From Nocardiopsis ganjiahuensis DSM 45031 (GTDB taxonomy: Bacteria; Actinomycetota; Actinomycetes; Streptosporangiales; Streptosporangiaceae): DNA of 64,000 nucleotides. The notes below the pieces were generated by a model, which searched no databases, was not told the DNA's origin, and saw only the letters and a list, made by a program, of their open reading frames with translations. This document shows, one piece after another, positions 59,925 through 64,000 of the stretch; the first letter of the stretch is position 1; every line of letters starts with the position of its first letter. Location of the stretch: positions 186,001-250,000 of the forward strand of contig NZ_ANBA01000011.1 of assembly GCF_000341085.1 (NCBI RefSeq), in the 5' to 3' direction. The position numbers were made by a program, and so were the translations under genes.

Positions 59925-60339
59925 ATTCGCACAGCGCTACCCCGTCCCGGCAGGTCTGCGCGGCCACACTGGTCGTTTCACCGATACCCGCACCGACTCG
60001 CACACGGTACCTGCGCGAAGGGGTTCGGACGGCTTCCGAGGACCCCTCCGGGAGGGGCGGCCGGAACGCGGAACCCGGTACCCACCTGGGCTTCCACTCC
60101 GCTGGAAAAGTGACGACGATCACCCGGACAAGGCCGGGCCGACGCCCTCCTGGGCACCTGCACACGTCAGGCCTGGTTATCAAGACGTAACGTGCGGGCA
60201 ACACCTCACCCGCGAACCAGACAAAGAGGACATACAACACTCCGGATAGCTTTTTGTTCTCTTCGGGACACTGTCGCGACCGTCCCCCATCGGGATATCC
60301 AGTGCGGGACACACTGGACCGGACAGCCGGAGGAACCGT
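59925..60339. other. Gene-poor gap between LuxR and YbdK-type genes
   Basis: 415 bp without a gene. It contains a short hairpin CCCCTCC/GAGGGG near 60043-60058 and the inverted repeat CCAGTG-N7-CACTGG (60299-60317) just ahead of the ligase ribosome binding site, a possible operator. Confidence 0.4.
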
Positions 60340-61485
60340 ATGGAGAACCGCCCCCTCACCGCGAGCGTTCCCGTCAGCGCCGCGAACCGACCCCTCACGT
60401 TCGGTGTGGAGGAGGAGTTCTTCGTCGTCGATCCGCGCACCCGACGCATCCTCTCCCGGGCACCCGACGTCCTGGCCCGCACACGGTCCCTCGGCCCACA
60501 CCTGTGCGGTGAGTTCACCGGCGCCCAGGTGGAGGCCAACAGCCCCGTGTGCACCACCGCCGAGGACGCCCGCTCGTTCCTGGCGAGCGCCCGGAGCGAA
60601 CTCCACCGGGCCGCCGAGAGCGCGGGGCTGGCCGTTGCCGCCACCGGCACCGTGATCCTCGGCGACCCCGCCGCGGCCTCCGTCAGCAAGGGCCGACGCT
60701 ACGCCGACATCGCCGCCCACTTCGGCGCGCTCCGCGACGCCCACGTGGTGTGCGGCTGCCACGTGCACGTCGGCATCCCCGACCCGGCCACCGCCGTGGA
60801 GGTCAGCGACCACCTCCGCCGGTGGTTACCCTTCCTCGTCGCCCTCTCCGCGAACTCGCCCTTCCAGTCCGGCCGGGACACCGGCCACGCCAGCTGGCGG
60901 ACGGTCAGCTGGAACCGGCTGCCGTCCTCGGGGCCGCCGCCCCTGCTGCGCACCCTCACCGAACACGAGCGCGCCGTCCGCGGGCTGGCCGCCAGCGGGG
61001 CGATCCTGGACCGGCACATGGTCTATTGGGACATCCGCCTCTCCGACCACCTGCCCACCCTGGAGATCCGCGTGGGCGACGTGGCCGCCACCGCCGAGGA
61101 GGCGCTGCTCTTCGCCACCCTCACCCGGGGGCTGGCCGCCCGGGCCCTGACCGACGTGCGGCACGGCGTCCCGGCTCCCGCCGTCAACGGCCCCACCCTG
61201 CGCGCCGCCGTGTGGCGGGCCGCGAGGGAGGGGCTGGAGGGGATCGTCCCGGACCCGCTGACCGGTGAGGCCCTGACCGCGGGCACCGCGATGGAGCGGG
61301 TCCGCCGCGCGGCGCTGCCGGGTCTGGCCCTCACCGGTGACACCGACCTGGTGTCCTCCCTGCTCGACCGGGTCCTGACCGCGGGCTCCGGTGCCGCCCG
61401 CCAGCGCTCCGCCCACGCTCGCCGGGAACGGATGAGCGACGTGGTGGACCACGTCGTCGCCCAGAGCCGGGAGGGCCTGCCCTAG
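60340..61485 (+). CDS. YbdK/GCS2-family carboxylate-amine ligase
   Basis: 381 residues from ATG 60340 with CGGAGGAA upstream. The glutamate-cysteine-ligase type 2 pattern is clear: LTFGVEEEFFVVDP, GAQVEANSPVC, CGCHVHVGIPD and LEIRVGDVAATAEEALLF. These form the ATP/metal site with the acidic EEE and His residues. Related enzymes make gamma-glutamyl bonds (weak GCS activity in E. coli YbdK), and some act in biosynthetic clusters. Its last codon overlaps the convergent sugar-kinase stop: CTAG gives TAG on both strands. Confidence 0.88.
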   Translation: MENRPLTASVPVSAANRPLTFGVEEEFFVVDPRTRRILSRAPDVLARTRSLGPHLCGEFTGAQVEANSPVCTTAEDARSFLASARSELHRAAESAGLAVAATGTVILGDPAAASVSKGRRYADIAAHFGALRDAHVVCGCHVHVGIPDPATAVEVSDHLRRWLPFLVALSANSPFQSGRDTGHASWRTVSWNRLPSSGPPPLLRTLTEHERAVRGLAASGAILDRHMVYWDIRLSDHLPTLEIRVGDVAATAEEALLFATLTRGLAARALTDVRHGVPAPAVNGPTLRAAVWRAAREGLEGIVPDPLTGEALTAGTAMERVRRAALPGLALTGDTDLVSSLLDRVLTAGSGAARQRSAHARRERMSDVVDHVVAQSREGLP

Positions 61486-62462
61486 ACCTCCTTCTGCGCG
61501 CGCAGTTCGGCGGCGGTCGGCGGGTCGGCCCCCTCCCTGGTGACCGTGTACGCCGCGACGGAGGCGGCGAAGGCCAGCAGATCGGTCAGGTCCCGCTCGG
61601 TCAGAGCGGCCAGGCGGCTGCGGGGCTCGGACCCCAGACGTCCGTCCAGGTCCAGGCGGTGGAGCAGGGCGCCCATGAAGGAGTCGCCCGCTCCCACGGT
61701 GTCCACGACCTCCGCCTTCGGCGCGGGGACCGAGGCGGACACGCCTTGGGAGAGGGCGAACGCGCCGTCCGAGCCGCGGGTGACCACGACCAGCGCCGGG
61801 CCGAGCGCGGCCAGGGACTCGGCGGCCCGCTCGGTGGTGAGTCCGGGGTAGAGGAAGGCGAGGTCCTCGTCGCTGGCCTTGACCACGTGCGCCTGGGCGG
61901 TGTGGCGCAGGGCCAGGGCGCGGGCCGCGTCCGGGTCCCCGATCACGCTCTCGCGGATGTTGGGGTCCAGGGTCACGGTCACCTGTCCGCGACCGTGCTC
62001 ACGCCGCAGCAGCGCCTCGATCCGTGAGGCACCGGGTTCCCGGAACAGCGCGATCGAGGCGGCGTGCAGAGCCCTGACCCCGGGTTCCAGGCTCTCCGGG
62101 AGTTCGCCCGGGCGCCAGCGCCAGTCGGCGGCGTCGGCCATCCGGAAGTCGTACCGGGCCGACCCGTCCTCGTTCAGGGTGGCCAGGGCCAGCGCCGACG
62201 GTTCCTCGGCCGCGACCAGGCCGGAGGGGTCCAGTCCCTCGGCCAGGAGGCGGCTCCGGATGAGTTCCCCGAAACCGTCGGATCCGATCCTGGCCAGCAG
62301 CCGGGTGGGCAGGCCCAGGCGGGAGGCGGCCACCGCCGTGTTGGCCGGACCGCCGCCGGGGGCCGCCCGCAGGACGTCGGGGCCCTGCCGGGTGGGCAGC
62401 AGGTCCATGACGTTCTCCCCGACCACGACGAGCCGGGCGGGGCTCACGGGTTCCGTGCTCAC
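61482..62462 (-). CDS. PfkB-family sugar kinase (fructokinase-like)
   Basis: 326 residues from GTG 62462, which overlaps the epimerase stop (GTGA). PfkB signatures: GENVMDLLP at the start, the substrate loop GGGPANTAVAASRLG, and the C-terminal PfkB motif DTVGAGDSFMGALLHRL with the catalytic Asp in GAGDS. The AGE epimerase upstream makes a mannose-to-fructose then fructose-6-phosphate route likely (inference). Soluble enzyme. It overlaps the stop of the convergent YbdK-type gene by 4 nt, leaving no room for a terminator. Confidence 0.9.
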   Translation of the reverse strand: MSTEPVSPARLVVVGENVMDLLPTRQGPDVLRAAPGGGPANTAVAASRLGLPTRLLARIGSDGFGELIRSRLLAEGLDPSGLVAAEEPSALALATLNEDGSARYDFRMADAADWRWRPGELPESLEPGVRALHAASIALFREPGASRIEALLRREHGRGQVTVTLDPNIRESVIGDPDAARALALRHTAQAHVVKASDEDLAFLYPGLTTERAAESLAALGPALVVVTRGSDGAFALSQGVSASVPAPKAEVVDTVGAGDSFMGALLHRLDLDGRLGSEPRSRLAALTERDLTDLLAFAASVAAYTVTREGADPPTAAELRAQKEV

Positions 62463-63751
62463 GCAGCCCCTCCTTCCTGGGGTGTGGCGGGCAGGGCCGC
62501 GCCGATCGAGGTCGAGAGGCCCACCTGGGGCAGGAGTACGGCCTGGTAGGCGTGGTAGACGTCCGGTTTGCCCGCCCACACCGAACCGGCGGGCCGGTTC
62601 GAGGGGTCGAGTTCGTGCCGCCAGCTGCCGTGCTCGCGGTCCACGTGGAAGCGGTCGGCGTAGTCCCACCAGCGGTCGTAGTACTCGGTGTAGGCCTGGT
62701 CGCCGGTGCGCCGGGCCAGCGTCCACGCGGTCATGGTGGCCTCGGCGACCACCCAGTGCATGCGCTGGCGCACGACCGGCCGGTCCTCCCAGTCCAGGGT
62801 GTAGGCGAACCCCTCCGCGCCGTCCGCGTGCCAGCCGCGCCGGACGGCGTTGGCGAAGAGGAGTTCGGCGTCGGTGCGCAGCCAGGCGGGAACCGCCTCG
62901 CCCGCGCGCTCCAGCGCGAGTTCGAGGTGGACGAGCAGGCGCGCCCACTCCAGGAGGTGGCCGGTGGTGCTGCCGAAGGGGCGGAAGGGGTGGTCCGGCT
63001 GGTCCCGGTTGTAGTCCGGGATCGGCTGCCAGTCCGGGGTGAAGTGCTCGGGCAGGCGCCAGTCGTGCGCGGCGGCGACCCCGTGCACCAGGCGTTCGGC
63101 GATGGCCAGGGCCCGGCGGGTCCAGCGGATGTCGCCGGTGGCGTCGGCCGCTGCGAGGAGGGCCTCCACCCAGTGCATGGCGCTGTTGGCACCCCGGTAG
63201 GGCTCGGTGGCGGTCCAGTCGGCGTCCCAGCTCTCCCGGACGCAGGCCGCCTCCTCCTCCCAGAACCGTTCGTCGAACACCGTCAGGGCCCGGGTGAGCA
63301 GGTCGCGCGCGCCGGGGCGCGCGGCCAGGGTCGCGGACGACGCGGCCAGGACCACGAAGGCGTGCGGGTAGGCGGACTTGGCCGGCAGCCCCCGCTCACC
63401 CGAGGACGCGTGGGAGCGCTCCCGGACACGGGCCGCGTCCCCGCCCTCCGGCACCTCGTCGAACCATCCCCCCAGGTCGCCGTCGCACAGCGGCCCGGTG
63501 AGGGCGGCCAGGCCGTGGTCGGCGAGTTCCGCCGCGTCCGGGTCCCCGCGCAGGTGCGCCAGGGAGAACACGTGCGTCATCCGCGCGGTGATCCAGGTCT
63601 CGGTCGGGCGGTCGGGCTCCACCCCGCCCTTGGCGTCCAACCAGCCGAACCCGTCGGGGACGGCGGCTCCGGCGGCGAAGCCGACCAGGCGCCGCTCCTC
63701 CGCGTTCAGCCACGCGGGTTCGCCCGGGACCGGGTGTGTCGATGTGGTCAA
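62459..63751 (-). CDS. AGE-family sugar isomerase/epimerase (N-acylglucosamine 2-epimerase fold)
   Basis: 430 residues from TTG 63751, with GGAGG 8 nt upstream; longer starts to 63979 lack it. The (alpha/alpha)6 barrel shows the family blocks TWITARMTHVFSLAHLRG, PYRGANSAMHWVEALLAA, TTGHLLEWARLLVHLEL and RMHWVVAEATM, with the catalytic-type histidines in GHLLEW and MHWVVAEA. This is closest in feel to mannose isomerases/YihS-like or cellobiose epimerases. With the coupled sugar kinase it probably turns mannose into fructose-6-phosphate. The substrate is an inference. Confidence 0.88.
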   Translation of the reverse strand: MTTSTHPVPGEPAWLNAEERRLVGFAAGAAVPDGFGWLDAKGGVEPDRPTETWITARMTHVFSLAHLRGDPDAAELADHGLAALTGPLCDGDLGGWFDEVPEGGDAARVRERSHASSGERGLPAKSAYPHAFVVLAASSATLAARPGARDLLTRALTVFDERFWEEEAACVRESWDADWTATEPYRGANSAMHWVEALLAAADATGDIRWTRRALAIAERLVHGVAAAHDWRLPEHFTPDWQPIPDYNRDQPDHPFRPFGSTTGHLLEWARLLVHLELALERAGEAVPAWLRTDAELLFANAVRRGWHADGAEGFAYTLDWEDRPVVRQRMHWVVAEATMTAWTLARRTGDQAYTEYYDRWWDYADRFHVDREHGSWRHELDPSNRPAGSVWAGKPDVYHAYQAVLLPQVGLSTSIGAALPATPQEGGAA

Positions 63752-64000
63752 AACCAGTGCCTCCTCGGGAGTCGCTTCGCGCGCAACGCTATCCCGCTCC
63801 CTCTCCTCGGGAAAGACCGAGGAGCAGCCTGAGGGCCGGAGGACGTTCGGGTCGTGTCCGCACATAACCTGAATGCCGATATATCTCGTTGAGTCGCGGT
63901 GGGGCCTCACCGGTGGTCGCGTACGACCGGTCGGCCCGACAGTACCCGCGTCCAGTCGGCGGCGGGAGCCGGATTCCACCCGCCACCACCGCGAACACCC
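63752..64000. other. Upstream region of the epimerase/kinase operon
   Basis: 249 bp to the window end. The only notable element is an AT-rich core with GATATATC (63877-63884), probably part of the minus-strand promoter or an operator. No gene is seen. Confidence 0.35.

Overview
The window is about 70% GC DNA with GTG, TTG and ATG starts, GC-rich codon third positions, perfect GC-rich hairpins in place of U-tailed terminators, a dCTP deaminase of the mycobacterial bifunctional type, and a cutinase closely resembling Thermobifida enzymes. Together these point to an actinomycete of the Nocardiopsis/Thermobifida group (Nocardiopsaceae). That assignment is inferred from protein resemblance; no rRNA gene is present. 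One tRNA gene, tRNA-Gly(CCC), lies at 20601-20674.

Left part (1-20,500): a TetR fragment, an L,D-transpeptidase lipoprotein, an SMR efflux pump with its TetR regulator behind tandem 20-bp repeats, an ABC1/UbiB kinase, a D-Ala-D-Ala carboxypeptidase, a complete peptide ABC importer whose two ATPases are fused, a PH-like membrane protein, a rhomboid protease, a glycine-betaine ABC importer with two tandem binding proteins, and dcd.

Middle (20,500-34,000): the tRNA, a divergent TetR/hydrolase pair with palindromic operators, a 4-copy 108-bp tandem repeat followed by an unlisted 50-codon ORF and a MerR gene, a stress cluster (eRF1-like protein, CsbD), a CPBP protease, and an operon of three consecutive lactococcin-972-like bacteriocin precursors with a 7-TM bacteriocin-associated membrane protein and a dedicated ATPase. 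Then come a degenerate trypsin-like protein, an HsdR-N-type nuclease-like protein and a tiny LPXTG protein that may be frameshifted.

Right part (34,000-64,000): a sugar-dehydrogenase lipoprotein, an FUSC-type membrane protein, two methyltransferases, a Crp-type regulator and an MFS exporter, and a glyoxalase-fold protein. A translationally coupled five-gene cassette follows (SWIM zinc finger, DUF5691, MoxR ATPase, DUF5682, vWA). Beyond it lie a P450 lacking the ExxR motif, a secreted cutinase/PET-hydrolase-like enzyme, a five-gene branched-chain amino-acid importer with an upstream LuxR-type (LAL) regulator, a YbdK-type ligase, and an AGE epimerase/sugar kinase pair.

The two most system-like loci are the triple lactococcin-972 operon (27729-31499), possibly with the neighbouring CPBP protease as immunity protein, and the MoxR/vWA cassette (40865-48532). 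Most genes form coupled operons (ATGA, GTGA and TGATG junctions) bounded by long perfect hairpins.
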